Positions 7,421 through 16,914 of a stretch of DNA of 64,000 bases are shown piece by piece. How positions within the stretch are numbered: the first letter of the stretch is position 1; each line of letters opens with the position of its first letter. The notes under the pieces are model-generated. The model searched no databases and was not told where the DNA came from. It saw only the letters and a list, made by a program, of their open reading frames with translations. Both the position numbers and the translations under genes were made by a program. Location: the NCBI GenBank assembly GCA_963732155.1, contig CAVSYB010000013.1, positions 62,001 through 126,000 on the forward strand, written 5' to 3'. Origin of the DNA: Roseiarcus sp963732155. GTDB lineage: Bacteria > Pseudomonadota > Alphaproteobacteria > Rhizobiales > Beijerinckiaceae.

Positions 7421-8566
7421 ATGCCGAAACAAGGCCCTGTCCCTCTTCCCTTCCTGGCGTCGCTGGCCGCGTCCCAGAACGCCGGGTCGCAGCGCATCCT
7501 GCTGCGCATCGCGATCGATCATTTCGTCTCGCGGCACGACCATTCGCCGCCGCAGCTCGCCCAGTTCGAAAAGACCATGCTGCGCCTGATCGCCCGATCG
7601 GACGCGGGGGCGCGTCTTGCCGTGGCGCGCAAGATCGCGCGCCATCCGTTGGCGCCCGCCTCCGTCCTGTCGTTGATCGAGGAAATGGGCGGCGACGGCG
7701 CGCTCTGGGTTCTCGAATGGGCGTCGTTGCCGCGCGAACGCCTGGCCGCCGCCGCGTTCGGCCACGAGAGCCGCGCCTGCGCGCTCGCCAGGCGCCCCGA
7801 CCTCGACGCCGAACTCGTCGGCGCGCTGAGCATGCGTCCGGAGCCGGAGGTGGCGCTCGCGCTCGCTGGCAACATTCTCGCGCCGATCGACGCGCAGACC
7901 TTCGCCGCGCTGGCGCGGCGGGCGGAGCGCGAAAAGCCGCTGGCCGAGGCGCTGCTGTCGCGCCCGCCGGGCGCCGTCGATCCCGCTTCGCTGTTTCTGC
8001 TGGCGGGCTCGGCGCAGCGCGCTGAGATCCTCGCCGCGGCGCAACGCATGGAGCTGGCGCGCCCGGTCGTTGCGGCCAACGAGCCCGATCGCGACGAATC
8101 GATCGCGCGCCTGGAGCGTTATGCGCTCGAACGGGAGCCCGAACTGTTCATCGCCGCGCTGGCGCACCGGCTCGGATGCGGCCGCGACCTTGCCGAGAGA
8201 ATCGCCAAGGAGCCCTCGGGCGAGCCACTGGCGGTCGCGCTCGCGGCGCTCGACGCGCCGCAGGACGTCGCGGTTCGAATCCTGATCTCCGGCGATCTTC
8301 AGTCGGGCGCCAAATACACACGGCTCGGATCGCTGATTCGCCTGGGCGTCGGGCTGAATCCGACGGCGGCGCGGCGCGTGATCGCCGCGCTCGTCGGCGC
8401 GCCCAAAGCGCGGCGCGCGCAACACCAGCCGGTCCTCGACGCCAAGGCGTCGGCGACCCCCGGGCGCGCGGCGCCGACGACCGCGTCCGCCCATGACGGC
8501 GCGCCTCCCGGTCGGCTCCTCGAGCGCCCGTCCGCTGCGGCGTCGAACTTCCGCAAGTCGGGTTAG
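7421..8566 (+). CDS. DUF2336 domain protein
   Basis: 381 residues, all-helical in appearance, with the HEAT-like repeating pattern of alphaproteobacterial DUF2336 proteins (ARLAVARKIARHPLAPASV, RACALARRPDLDAELVGAL, PEVALALAGNILAPIDAQTF, LASSIG-like ends). The family is alphaproteobacterial and uncharacterised; some members carry response-regulator-like or cell-cycle links. The last 70 residues are low-complexity Ala/Pro/Arg and probably disordered. It converges on the MuiA-like gene with a 23-base gap. Confidence 0.8.
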   Translation: MPKQGPVPLPFLASLAASQNAGSQRILLRIAIDHFVSRHDHSPPQLAQFEKTMLRLIARSDAGARLAVARKIARHPLAPASVLSLIEEMGGDGALWVLEWASLPRERLAAAAFGHESRACALARRPDLDAELVGALSMRPEPEVALALAGNILAPIDAQTFAALARRAEREKPLAEALLSRPPGAVDPASLFLLAGSAQRAEILAAAQRMELARPVVAANEPDRDESIARLERYALEREPELFIAALAHRLGCGRDLAERIAKEPSGEPLAVALAALDAPQDVAVRILISGDLQSGAKYTRLGSLIRLGVGLNPTAARRVIAALVGAPKARRAQHQPVLDAKASATPGRAAPTTASAHDGAPPGRLLERPSAAASNFRKSG

Positions 8567-8589
8567 CGGCGCGGCGAGCGATCGCCGTC

Positions 8590-10287
8590 CTATTGTCCGA
8601 CGCCGCCGATGACGACGTCGCGGTCGGCGGGCCACCGCAGGCGATAGGCGAGGCGGACGTCCTTGGCCTCGGCGGGCGCCAGATCGAGCGTCCAGCTCAT
8701 CACGCCGCGCTTGTCGCCGAGCTGCTTTTCGGTCGGCGACGTGGCGGTCGGCAGCAGCTCGACGGTGATGGCCGTATTCTCCGAGACGGGCGTCTGGTCG
8801 ATCAGTTGAACCTTGACCGGAAAGTCATGCAGGTTCTTGACGGTGGTCTTGAATTCGCGCGTCTCGATCTTGCTCTGATTGTACCAGGTCGGCTCGTTCT
8901 CCTTGCGATTGACCGGCGCGCGCTTGATCCTGATCTTGTCGTCGGCGCCGAAGCCGAGATCGATTCCGTCGCCGGGCGCGACGAAGCCGATGCGGGTCAC
9001 TCCGACGAAGGCGCCGTCGCGGTGCAGCGAGACCTCGCCCGGCAGCAGAGGCGCATCCTCGACGTCGGTGAAATGGGCCTGGAGATAGGCGGTCGGGTCG
9101 AGGCCCGGCGCGGCTTTCGCCATGAGCGTCGGCTGCGCCGCAAAGCGTGAGAGAACAAAGGATTTTTGCGTTCCGTCGCTCGCCAGGCTGATTCGGCCGG
9201 GGGCCGTGAATTCGGCGCCGTAGGCGCCCGATTCGATTTGCGAACTCGCCTCTTCGGCTTTCACCGGCGCCGCCGGCATCGGCGCGCCGGCCGGCGCGGA
9301 TTGCGCCAGAGCGTCCGCGACCGGCGCGGCGCGCAAAGTCGCCGGCGCCTTCGCCGCCGCGGCGCCCTCGCTCATCACGACCGGAGGCTGCCAGAAATCG
9401 ATCTTGATCGGCTCGACGTCCGGAATGTCGGAGGCGCGCGCGACCCGCGCCGTCGAGACGTTGAGCGCGACGTCGCTCCAGTCTTCGCCGGTGCGCTGGG
9501 TGAGAATGGCGCGCCGCGTCAGCGACAGCGCGTTGGCGCCCGCCGTGGTGTCGAGGACCGCGTCATAGGCCGGCCGCCAGCCGACGCCGCCGATACGATA
9601 GGATAGCTTGATCCGCGCCCGCGTCGGCGCGTCCGCCGCGATCGTCACGGTCGCGTTTCGTTGAGCGCCTGGCCCGGCGAGCGGGCGTTGTCGCTGCGCC
9701 TCCAGCGCCTTGATCTGTTCGTCCAGTTGGCGGGCCCTGGCGAGCGTCGGGCGTAGATCATCGCCCAGCTTGGCGAGACCGGCCGCGACCGCGTCCCACG
9801 CCGCGCTCCACTGCGCGACGTCGAGCGGCTTGGCTTCCGGCGACAGTTTCTCCGGTCCCGATTGAGAAAAGCGGATGATCATCGCCCGCTTGGCGTTGAG
9901 CGCGTCGATCGTCGATTGGCAGGCCTCCCTTTCGGCGCGCAGGCTCGCCAGCTTGACCTCGATGGCGTTGTCGGGTCCCCTCGCCGCGGCGGGCGCGACC
10001 TGCGTTTCGACCGCCCCGATGGTGATTTTCGCGGCGCCTTCGCCCTCCAGCCTGAGGGAGGCGGGATCGAGCGCCAGCGGCAAATTGTCGAACGTCAGCA
10101 CGCTGTCGCCCTGCGGCAGGTCGATCTCGGCGAGGCGCGAAATGATCGCGGCGTCGGGATAGACCGTCACCGAATCGATTTTCGAGGCGGCGTCGATCTC
10201 TGCGGCGAGCGCAGGCGAGGAAAAATTCGGCGCACAGCCGAGAGAGGCGAAGACCGCGCCGGCGGCCGCCGTGAAAATGGAGCGCAT
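8590..10287 (-). CDS. Mucoidy inhibitor MuiA family protein (DUF4139/DUF4140)
   Basis: 565 residues with an N-terminal export signal (a lipobox-like LGCAPN at residues 16-21 could make it a lipoprotein). The N-terminal DUF4140 part reads KIDSVTVYPDAAIISRLAEI and has the LPQGDSVLTFDNLP turn; a helical coiled segment (residues about 95-190) precedes the DUF4139 beta domain with SYRIGGVGWRPAYDAVLD and TGEDWSDVALNVSTA. Ends with VSWTLDLAPAEAKDVRLAYR-like sequence. MuiA suppresses mucoidy in Shigella when overexpressed; the mechanism is unknown. Divergent from edd across about 195 bases. Confidence 0.85.
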   Translation of the reverse strand: MRSIFTAAAGAVFASLGCAPNFSSPALAAEIDAASKIDSVTVYPDAAIISRLAEIDLPQGDSVLTFDNLPLALDPASLRLEGEGAAKITIGAVETQVAPAAARGPDNAIEVKLASLRAEREACQSTIDALNAKRAMIIRFSQSGPEKLSPEAKPLDVAQWSAAWDAVAAGLAKLGDDLRPTLARARQLDEQIKALEAQRQRPLAGPGAQRNATVTIAADAPTRARIKLSYRIGGVGWRPAYDAVLDTTAGANALSLTRRAILTQRTGEDWSDVALNVSTARVARASDIPDVEPIKIDFWQPPVVMSEGAAAAKAPATLRAAPVADALAQSAPAGAPMPAAPVKAEEASSQIESGAYGAEFTAPGRISLASDGTQKSFVLSRFAAQPTLMAKAAPGLDPTAYLQAHFTDVEDAPLLPGEVSLHRDGAFVGVTRIGFVAPGDGIDLGFGADDKIRIKRAPVNRKENEPTWYNQSKIETREFKTTVKNLHDFPVKVQLIDQTPVSENTAITVELLPTATSPTEKQLGDKRGVMSWTLDLAPAEAKDVRLAYRLRWPADRDVVIGGVGQ

Positions 10288-10482
10288 GAGACCGTCCTGT
10301 GCTAGGATTTCGACCGCGCCATTTCACTTGGCCGATCCGGCGAATTGACGATGCGATTGTGGCGGGCGCGCGGCGCGCCGCGGCTTGGCGCGCTCCTTGC
10401 TCATCGCCTGCCGCTCGGCCACAAAGGCGTCGGCGGCCGCCGGCGCCGGCGCGCGACGACCACCCGCTCGAGAGGAATTGCC

Positions 10483-12315
10483 ATGACCACTCCCCTTCAC
10501 GCGCGCATTGGCGAAGTGACCGAGCGCATCGTGCGCCGCAGCCGCGACAGCCGCCGGCGTTATCTCGACGGCGTCGACAAGCAGGCCGCCAAGACGCCGA
10601 CCCGCAAGCGCCTCGGCTGCGCCAATTTCGCGCATGGCTTCGCCGCCTGCGGCCCGGCCGACAAGCAGGCGTTGCGCGACGGCGAGGGACCGAACCTGGC
10701 GATCGTCACCACCTACAACGACATGCTGTCGGCGCATCAGCCTTTCGAGCGGTTCCCCGAGATCATCAAACGCGTGGCGCGCGAGGCGGGCGGCAGCGCG
10801 CAGGTGGCGGGCGGCGCGCCGGCGATGTGCGATGGCGTGACGCAGGGCGAGGCGGGGATGGAGCTGTCGCTGTTCTCGCGCGACGTGATCGCCCTTTCGA
10901 CCGCCGTCGCGCTGTCGCATCAGATGTTCGACGCGGCGGTCTATCTCGGCGTCTGCGACAAGATCGTGCCGGGTCTGCTGATCGGCGCGCTGTCGTTCGG
11001 CCATCTGCCGGCGGTGTTTCTGCCGGCGGGTCCGATGACTTCGGGCCTCTCGAACGACGAAAAGTCGAAGACCCGCCAGCTCTACGCCGAGGGCAAGGTC
11101 GGCCGCGCCGCCTTGCTGGAGGCGGAGGCGCAAGCCTATCACGGGCCGGGCACCTGCACGTTCTACGGCACCGCGAACACCAACCAGATGCTGATGGAGA
11201 TCATGGGCCTGCACCTGCCCGGCGCCTCCTTCGTCAATCCGAACACGCCGCTGCGCGATGCGCTCACCGCGCTTGGCGCGCGGCGCGCGCTGGACCTCAC
11301 AGCGTTGGGCAACGCCTATACGCCGATCGGCCATGTCGTCGACGAGCGGGCGGTGGTGAACGGGGTCGTCGGCCTGCACGCCACCGGCGGCTCGACCAAT
11401 CACACGATCCATCTGATCGCCATGGCGGCGGCGGCGGGAATCGCGCTCAACTGGGACGATTTCGCCGATCTGGCCGAAGTCGCGCCGCTGCTGACCCGCA
11501 TCTATCCCAATGGCAAGGCCGACGTGAACCATTTCCAGGCGGCCGGCGGCATGCCGGTGCTGATCCGCTCGCTGCTCGGGAGCGGCCTGCTGCATCGGGA
11601 CGTTCGCACGGTCTGGGGCGAGGGGCTCGACGACTATGTCGTCGAGCCGGGTCTCGGCGAGAACGGCGAAATCGTCTGGCGCGAGCCGGCCGCCAGAAGC
11701 CATGACGAAACCGTGCTGCGCGGCGCGGAGCATCCGTTTCAGAGCACCGGGGGCCTGCGGGTGCTCGACGGGCCGCTCGGCCGCGCGGTGATCAAGACCT
11801 CCGCCGTCGCGCCCGAGCGTCATGTGATCGAAGCGCCGGCCCGCGTCTTTCACAGCCAGGAGGAGTTGCACGCGGCGTTCAGGGCCGGCGAATTGTTTCG
11901 CGATTGCGTGGCGGTGGTGCGCTTCCAGGGGCCGAGCGCCAATGGCATGCCGGAATTGCACAAGCTGATGCCGCCGCTCGGCGTCGCGCAGGATCGCGGC
12001 TTCAAAATCGCGCTGGTCACCGACGGCCGCCTCTCGGGGGCCTCGGGCAAGGTTCCCGCCGCGATCCATGTGACGCCGGAGGCGGCCAACGGCGGCCCGA
12101 TCGGCAAAATACGCGACGGCGACGTCATCCGCCTCGACGCGCCCGCCGGCCGGCTGGAAGTCAAGGTCGACGAGGCGGAATGGGCGGCGCGGGGATGCGA
12201 GGACTACGATCTGTCGGCTTCGCACACCGGGATCGGGCGCGAATTGTTTTCCGCCTTCCGCGCCGCGGTCGGCCGCGCCGACCAGGGCGCTTCGATTTTC
12301 GCCAGGCAAGGGTGA
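10483..12315 (+). CDS. edd: Phosphogluconate dehydratase
   Basis: 610 residues from ATG 10483, preceded by AGAGGAA at 10471; this matches the family length, whereas longer frames upstream are Arg-rich and not conserved. It dehydrates 6-phosphogluconate to KDPG in the Entner-Doudoroff pathway. Family signatures: FAHGFAACGPADKQALRDG, TYNDMLSAHQPFERFPEIIK, APAMCDGVTQGEAGMELSLF, GPGTCTFYGTANTNQMLMEI and LHATGGSTNHTIHLIAMAAA; cysteines in the CDG and GTCTF motifs fit the iron-sulphur cluster site. A DgoA-type aldolase that could perform the next step is 4.6 kb away on the other strand, beyond the restriction-modification gene. Confidence 0.95.
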   Translation: MTTPLHARIGEVTERIVRRSRDSRRRYLDGVDKQAAKTPTRKRLGCANFAHGFAACGPADKQALRDGEGPNLAIVTTYNDMLSAHQPFERFPEIIKRVAREAGGSAQVAGGAPAMCDGVTQGEAGMELSLFSRDVIALSTAVALSHQMFDAAVYLGVCDKIVPGLLIGALSFGHLPAVFLPAGPMTSGLSNDEKSKTRQLYAEGKVGRAALLEAEAQAYHGPGTCTFYGTANTNQMLMEIMGLHLPGASFVNPNTPLRDALTALGARRALDLTALGNAYTPIGHVVDERAVVNGVVGLHATGGSTNHTIHLIAMAAAAGIALNWDDFADLAEVAPLLTRIYPNGKADVNHFQAAGGMPVLIRSLLGSGLLHRDVRTVWGEGLDDYVVEPGLGENGEIVWREPAARSHDETVLRGAEHPFQSTGGLRVLDGPLGRAVIKTSAVAPERHVIEAPARVFHSQEELHAAFRAGELFRDCVAVVRFQGPSANGMPELHKLMPPLGVAQDRGFKIALVTDGRLSGASGKVPAAIHVTPEAANGGPIGKIRDGDVIRLDAPAGRLEVKVDEAEWAARGCEDYDLSASHTGIGRELFSAFRAAVGRADQGASIFARQG

Positions 12316-12425
12316 GCGGCTAGGGGGCGAGACTCGATCGACCGAGGCTGGCTGTCGACCCTTTGCTGACCTTCGCCGCCGCTGGTCCGAGGTCCGGTCT
12401 TGGCCGGCCGACGGCGAAGCACGCG

Positions 12426-12704
12426 CTAGGCCGCTTCCAGTCGCCGGATTTCCGTCTCGAACTCAAAGCGCAACTGCGCCGCCTCCGCGTCCGGAAGCCA
12501 GTTGGTCATTTGCGGGAATACGGTGCGCCAGTAGAGCGTACGGCGCGCGTCCCACGGAAAGCTTTGCGCCGCGCGGACCTTCGCCAGCACGCGCAGCAAT
12601 TCGGCGCGCACCTCGTCCGGGTCGGCGCGATAGACGGCCCTCGACTCTTCCAGCCCCGGAATCTCCGGCTGGCTTTCGCCGAACAGGTCCAGTTGGCGAG
12701 TCAT
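12426..12704 (-). CDS. Small conserved hypothetical protein
   Basis: 92 residues: MTRQLDLFGESQPEIPGLEE, then a helical charged body with WDARRTLYWRTVFPQMTNWL and an EFETEIRRLEAA end. The opening QLDLFGE looks like a short linear motif followed by a disordered linker. No signal peptide or membrane segment, no function known to me. It follows the restriction-modification gene by 60 bases in the same direction, so it may be co-transcribed with it; whether it belongs to that system or to the chromosomal backbone is unclear. Confidence 0.65.
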   Translation of the reverse strand: MTRQLDLFGESQPEIPGLEESRAVYRADPDEVRAELLRVLAKVRAAQSFPWDARRTLYWRTVFPQMTNWLPDAEAAQLRFEFETEIRRLEAA

Positions 12705-12764
12705 CTCGGGCGGCCTCGTCCTTGGCGGGGTGAATCGGGCGATGACTTTGTCAGAGCGCGCCCG

Positions 12765-15700
12765 CTAATGCGACGGCTCATCCTCCGTTATCCCCGACTC
12801 CTGTTCGCTCTCGGCGCTGGCGAGGGCCACCAGCGGCCCGGCCACGATCCGCTCCAGCAAATCGGCTTGCCGCGGTTCGAGCGCGATTACGCGGCCGAGC
12901 ACGTTGAGGAGGTTCAGCAGGTCTTCGGTATATTCGGCAAGCCAGCCATCGGGCTGGATTTTTTCGAGCGGCGAGGGCGGCCGCTTGTCGCCGATCATCG
13001 GCTTGGTGCGGTCGCGCCTGCGATAGCTGAACCATTGGTCGAGCACGTTCTTGCCGGAAATCTTGTAATTGCGCATCGCCGGCGTGACGTTCTCGACGTA
13101 GCCTATGCCAATGACGAGGCGCCGCTTGGCTGGGTCGTAGTTTATGGTCTCCGGCAGCGGCTCGGGCGCGCCGGGAATCGCGCCGTCGGCGGGAATGAAG
13201 GGCGCCTCCTGCTTCGGCAGACGCGGCGGCCCTTTCGGCCGACGGGCCGCCGCGTCGACGAAGCGCTCACCGTAACAGTGCAGCCAGACCACTTCGCGAC
13301 CGAGCGCAACCGCCTCATCGAACGAAACCTTGTCCGCCGTCAGCGGAATGCGAAGGCCGGGCCGCACGAGCTCGGCGCGAAAGCGTGCGGTGAAATCCGG
13401 ATGGGCCATGCCGGCAGCGATGTAGGCGAGGAAGTCCTCGGCGCCGACAGGAGTGCCATAAGCCTTGGCCAGCGCCTCCAACACGGCCGCGCGCACGTTC
13501 GATTGCGTCGCCGACGCATCGGCCCAGAGCGGATACACGCGGCCGCCGCGACCATGGTAATGGTGGAGGTCGGGGATCAGAGAACTGTATGTAATTGCAG
13601 GACCGCTTGTGATTGCTCGGTCCTCGGGAGCCGTCACAAAGACCTGCTTGTCCGACCACGCCTTCCACAGCGTCGGATTGGACTGATTGATCAGTCGCGC
13701 ATCCGGAATGATCCACTGCCGATCGAAGCTCCGAAACGCATAACGTATTGGCGTAATCGCTTTCGCCTTATCGCTCGCGATGGAATGTGAGCGAAACTCG
13801 TGGCCGGCAAGTCCTGCCTTCGCCGCTTTGGTCAAATGCTTGTCGCCCAATTCGCCATCGCGCAGATGCGGATGAAAGAGGATTTCCTTTTTCTCCGCGT
13901 CCTTTTCGTTGACCAGCCGCACCCAGCGCTTTTCCAATGTCTCCTTGTCTGGCGCGATGATCCATGTCCGGCCGGGCATGACGCCCGAGCCGTTGTAGGT
14001 GAACAGGCGACGCAACGGCGCAAAGTCCGCCCACTTCCCGCCAATCTCCGGCAGGAAAGGCGCGCGCCAGTCCGTCGGACAGTCAATCCAGTCCTTCGCG
14101 TCGAGCGACAACGCTGCGAGCGCATCGAACTTGTCCTCCCGCCTGCCCATAGGCAGCGCGCGATACCGGACGCGCGCCGGCGTCTTGCCATCCTTGTCGA
14201 GCATTCGGGCGGCGAGCGTGATGCAAACCGGCTGCTGCACGCCCTGGAAGATGCGCGTTGGGACGTCCGGCTGGTGGCCCTCCGGCGAACAGTCGATCAC
14301 CCAGATGTCCGAGCACGTCCGGCGCAGATCGTCGCGCATCTTCTCGAAGCCAGGCCCGTTGAGAAAGCCGGCGACAGTGATGAAGCAGACGATTCCTTCT
14401 TCGCCCGTATCCGGAACACCGGTCGCGGCGAAGCGACCGGAGCCGAACACCTTCAGCGTCGCCCAGCGCCAGAAATAGACGTAGAGGTTCTTCAGATGCT
14501 TGCCGTGCGCGCCGACGCCCCAGTCGCGCGGCGCCTTCCAGCGGTCGAGTGGCGCGGCAAGCTTGCCGCCCGCGCCCTTCTCGATCCAGCCGCCGCGCCC
14601 TTCAGCCTTTTCCTTGTATGGCGGATTGCCGATGACGACGGTGATCGGCTGCTGGCTTTTAACCCTGTTCGCCTCGCGCCGCGATTTCGCGATCGCCTCG
14701 ACGATCTGCGGCAATTGCTCCTCCTCGACGAAGGGATTGCCGAGCGTGTCTGTGATGTAGAGATTGAGCTCGGGCGGCGTCTGCGTGGCCGCCACTTTGG
14801 TCAGCGTCCGCATTTCCGCGATCAGGCGCAATTGTGCGACCGCGAACGGCCCGAATTGCAATTCGAAGCCGAACAGCCGCTTGGCGGCGGCGGCGATCGC
14901 CGGCCCGACAGCGCCCGCGCCCTGATCCGCCTTCACATTGTCAGCGATCTTTCGCAGCGCGCCGAGCAGGAATGTTCCCGTGCCAACCGCGGGATCGGCG
15001 AGCGTCACGTCCGACGACGCGAGCCCCGCCGTCCGCTCGAACAGAGGGCCGCGCAACGCCTGATCGACGAGATTGGTCATCGCGCTGACCACCTCCGGCG
15101 GCGTGTAATACGAGCCCGTGAGCTTGCGCAGGCGGTTGTCGTAGATTTCGAGAAAATCTTGGTAGAAATAGAGCCACGCCTCCGGCTTGTCCTTGCTGAG
15201 CGTCGACCAGTTCACTTCATTGAGCACGCGCGTCAGCGTGTCGAGCGAGGTCTTCAGCGATTGCTGGTTGGCGTCGTCCTCGGTCAGCACGTTGAGCGCC
15301 GTGCCGATCAGCGTGTTTGTTTTTTTGAGCCTGATCGCCGCCAGTTCGACGCCGTCCTTCAGCGAAATCTCGAAGGCGCGCGCCATCAGGAGGCCGAAAG
15401 TCACGGCCTGCGCATAGCCGTCGGCAAATTGCGCGTCGGTCGCCTCGGGAAACAGCAGCTTGCGCCAGTCCTGCTTGAGATGAAGCAGACTGCCGTGGCC
15501 GGCCGCCATCTCCTCCAGAACCTCCTCGCGCAGCAGGCGACAGAGGCGCGCGCTGGTCTGCGCAAGCGCCTTGGCGCTGGTCGGCGGTTGCGGCGTCCAG
15601 GTGAGGAAGTCCGCCACCAGCGCGCGCAACGTCTCCGGCGCCTTCAGCTTGGCGCCGGAGGTTTCGATGTCGCCTTCGAGCATGACGATTTTGCCGGCGG

Positions 15701-16097
15701 GTTCGCCGTTGCGCCACAGGCTGAACCCGTTGCCGTCGGTATAGACGAGATTGGGCAGGGACTTGAGCTTGGCCCATTGCGCCTTGTCGTGGGGATCGGA
15801 GAATTTTCGGGGATCGCAACCCTTTCCCGGCGCTTTCACCTCGATGAAGCCGACCAGCGCGTTGTGGACGCTGACCGCATAATCCGGCCGGGTCTGCAAA
15901 TGCGAAAGCGTCGTTTCGCCGACAAGCGACAAGCTGCCCGGCGCGAGGCCATTGAGGGACGCCAGGTCTTGGCACAACTGCTCAAGCGGCGACCGGAGCT
16001 GGTCTTCCGGCGCCCCGGAAATGGCGGGATTATCCAGTTTGGCCTTGGCGGAGGCGCCGAAGGCCGAGACGATGCCCGCAAATGTCATTTTGTTCAA
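12765..16097 (-). CDS. Single-chain restriction-modification enzyme (N6-adenine methylase, Type IIG/ISP-like)
   Basis: 1110 residues. N-terminal PD-(D/E)XK-like nuclease: RPDYAVSVHNALVGFIEVKA gives Asp72, Glu86 and Lys88. A helical linker leads to GSYYTP (328-333), SAM motif I DPAVGTGTFL (368-377) and catalytic motif NPPY (491-494), then a long C-terminal target-recognition part typical of the Type ISP C-terminal specificity domain. No DExx helicase motifs are visible, so it resembles a Type IIG/IIL enzyme rather than a translocating Type I/ISP one. The start is TTG 16097 with GGAG six bases upstream; ATG 16088 is less well placed. Base composition is visibly poorer in GC than its neighbours, a sign of transfer. 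Confidence 0.88.
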   Translation of the reverse strand: MNKMTFAGIVSAFGASAKAKLDNPAISGAPEDQLRSPLEQLCQDLASLNGLAPGSLSLVGETTLSHLQTRPDYAVSVHNALVGFIEVKAPGKGCDPRKFSDPHDKAQWAKLKSLPNLVYTDGNGFSLWRNGEPAGKIVMLEGDIETSGAKLKAPETLRALVADFLTWTPQPPTSAKALAQTSARLCRLLREEVLEEMAAGHGSLLHLKQDWRKLLFPEATDAQFADGYAQAVTFGLLMARAFEISLKDGVELAAIRLKKTNTLIGTALNVLTEDDANQQSLKTSLDTLTRVLNEVNWSTLSKDKPEAWLYFYQDFLEIYDNRLRKLTGSYYTPPEVVSAMTNLVDQALRGPLFERTAGLASSDVTLADPAVGTGTFLLGALRKIADNVKADQGAGAVGPAIAAAAKRLFGFELQFGPFAVAQLRLIAEMRTLTKVAATQTPPELNLYITDTLGNPFVEEEQLPQIVEAIAKSRREANRVKSQQPITVVIGNPPYKEKAEGRGGWIEKGAGGKLAAPLDRWKAPRDWGVGAHGKHLKNLYVYFWRWATLKVFGSGRFAATGVPDTGEEGIVCFITVAGFLNGPGFEKMRDDLRRTCSDIWVIDCSPEGHQPDVPTRIFQGVQQPVCITLAARMLDKDGKTPARVRYRALPMGRREDKFDALAALSLDAKDWIDCPTDWRAPFLPEIGGKWADFAPLRRLFTYNGSGVMPGRTWIIAPDKETLEKRWVRLVNEKDAEKKEILFHPHLRDGELGDKHLTKAAKAGLAGHEFRSHSIASDKAKAITPIRYAFRSFDRQWIIPDARLINQSNPTLWKAWSDKQVFVTAPEDRAITSGPAITYSSLIPDLHHYHGRGGRVYPLWADASATQSNVRAAVLEALAKAYGTPVGAEDFLAYIAAGMAHPDFTARFRAELVRPGLRIPLTADKVSFDEAVALGREVVWLHCYGERFVDAAARRPKGPPRLPKQEAPFIPADGAIPGAPEPLPETINYDPAKRRLVIGIGYVENVTPAMRNYKISGKNVLDQWFSYRRRDRTKPMIGDKRPPSPLEKIQPDGWLAEYTEDLLNLLNVLGRVIALEPRQADLLERIVAGPLVALASAESEQESGITEDEPSH

Positions 16098-16492
16098 TGA
16101 GAGCTCCGAATCAATCGAGGATAGATTGTTCGGCCTGCACGGGCGGCCCCGTCAAGACGACGGGTGCGGACCTGGTAGGTTGGCGACCGTTCGTCCGGGT
16201 GCACGGGAAAGCGCCTCGCCGGTCAGGCGTCCGCTTTCGAGAACCGCCTCATTGGCCGGGACCGGCCGTAATGGGCGCAGAGCGCGCTCCTTTCCAACAT
16301 GCCCTCCAGGTCGGCTCCCCACCCCCAGCGGTCATCGAGCGAATAGATCGGGTGTTGACCCTCCTGGCCCGCGCCGGCGAAATTGAAATGGGCGTTCCTT
16401 GCCCTGCCCCCGAAGGCGGGGGGTTGCTCAGCCCTTGCGATTTGGCCGAAGCTCGCCGCGCGCCGGCGATCGGCGAGGCGACAAAACATTGA

Positions 16493-16542
16493 CCGGCCGT
16501 CGGTCCCGTGAGACGATCCGGCCGTCGGTCCCGTGAGACGAT
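16493..16542. repeat. 25-bp perfect tandem duplication
   Basis: The unit beginning CCGGCCGTCGG and ending GTGAGACGAT occurs at 16493-16517 and, without a gap, again at 16518-16542, with all 25 bases identical. It lies about 400 bases upstream of the TTG start of the restriction-modification gene. Confidence 0.9.
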
Positions 16543-16664
16543 TAAGAGCGATCCAGCGTCGCGGCCGAAAACGGCTTCGCCCGTGTTCGCCAAGGGCGTC
16601 CTGAGGATTTCTCGCGCCGATTTCGCGTGAAAAATGCGAAGCGGAAGGAAAACGGCGCCTAAAC

Positions 16665-16723
16665 CCTTGATATGTCCCGATTCGCGGAAGCCCGCGGGGT
16701 TCCGCGCCGCTCAATATCAAAGG
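16665..16723. repeat. Bipartite imperfect inverted repeat
   Basis: Outer arms CCTTGATAT (16665-16673) and ATATCAAAGG (16714-16723) pair with one bulge, and inner arms CGCGGAA (16683-16689) and TTCCGCG (16700-16706) pair perfectly around a 10-base GC-rich loop. The nested symmetry suggests a palindromic intergenic element or an RNA hairpin; it has no T run. Confidence 0.55.
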
Positions 16724-16914
16724 CTTGGCGGCGATCGGACGCGCCATTTCCGGTTCTTTTGGCTTGCTTTTAGGGCAATGGCGCGCCTTTTGGCGACCGC
16801 GGTCGCACAATTGGCCCGCTTCCGACCAATTGAAAGGGTCGTCCTCCTTTCCGGACCCCCGACAAGGGATCGTTGGCGCCCGTTCAATCTTGCCGTCGCA
16901 GGCTGCCGGCGCCG

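Larger units (their letters stand above)
16098..16914. other. Gene-free 0.8-kb stretch with repeats
   Basis: No reading frame here looks like protein: the open frames are Arg/Ser/Pro-rich and lack family motifs or ribosome sites. The stretch holds a 25-bp tandem repeat (16493-16542), a bipartite inverted repeat (16665-16723) and a 14-bp perfect palindrome GCGACCGCGGTCGC (16793-16806). It lies between the restriction-modification gene and the aldolase gene and may be a scar or boundary of the transferred segment. No tRNA or integrase was seen. Confidence 0.6.
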
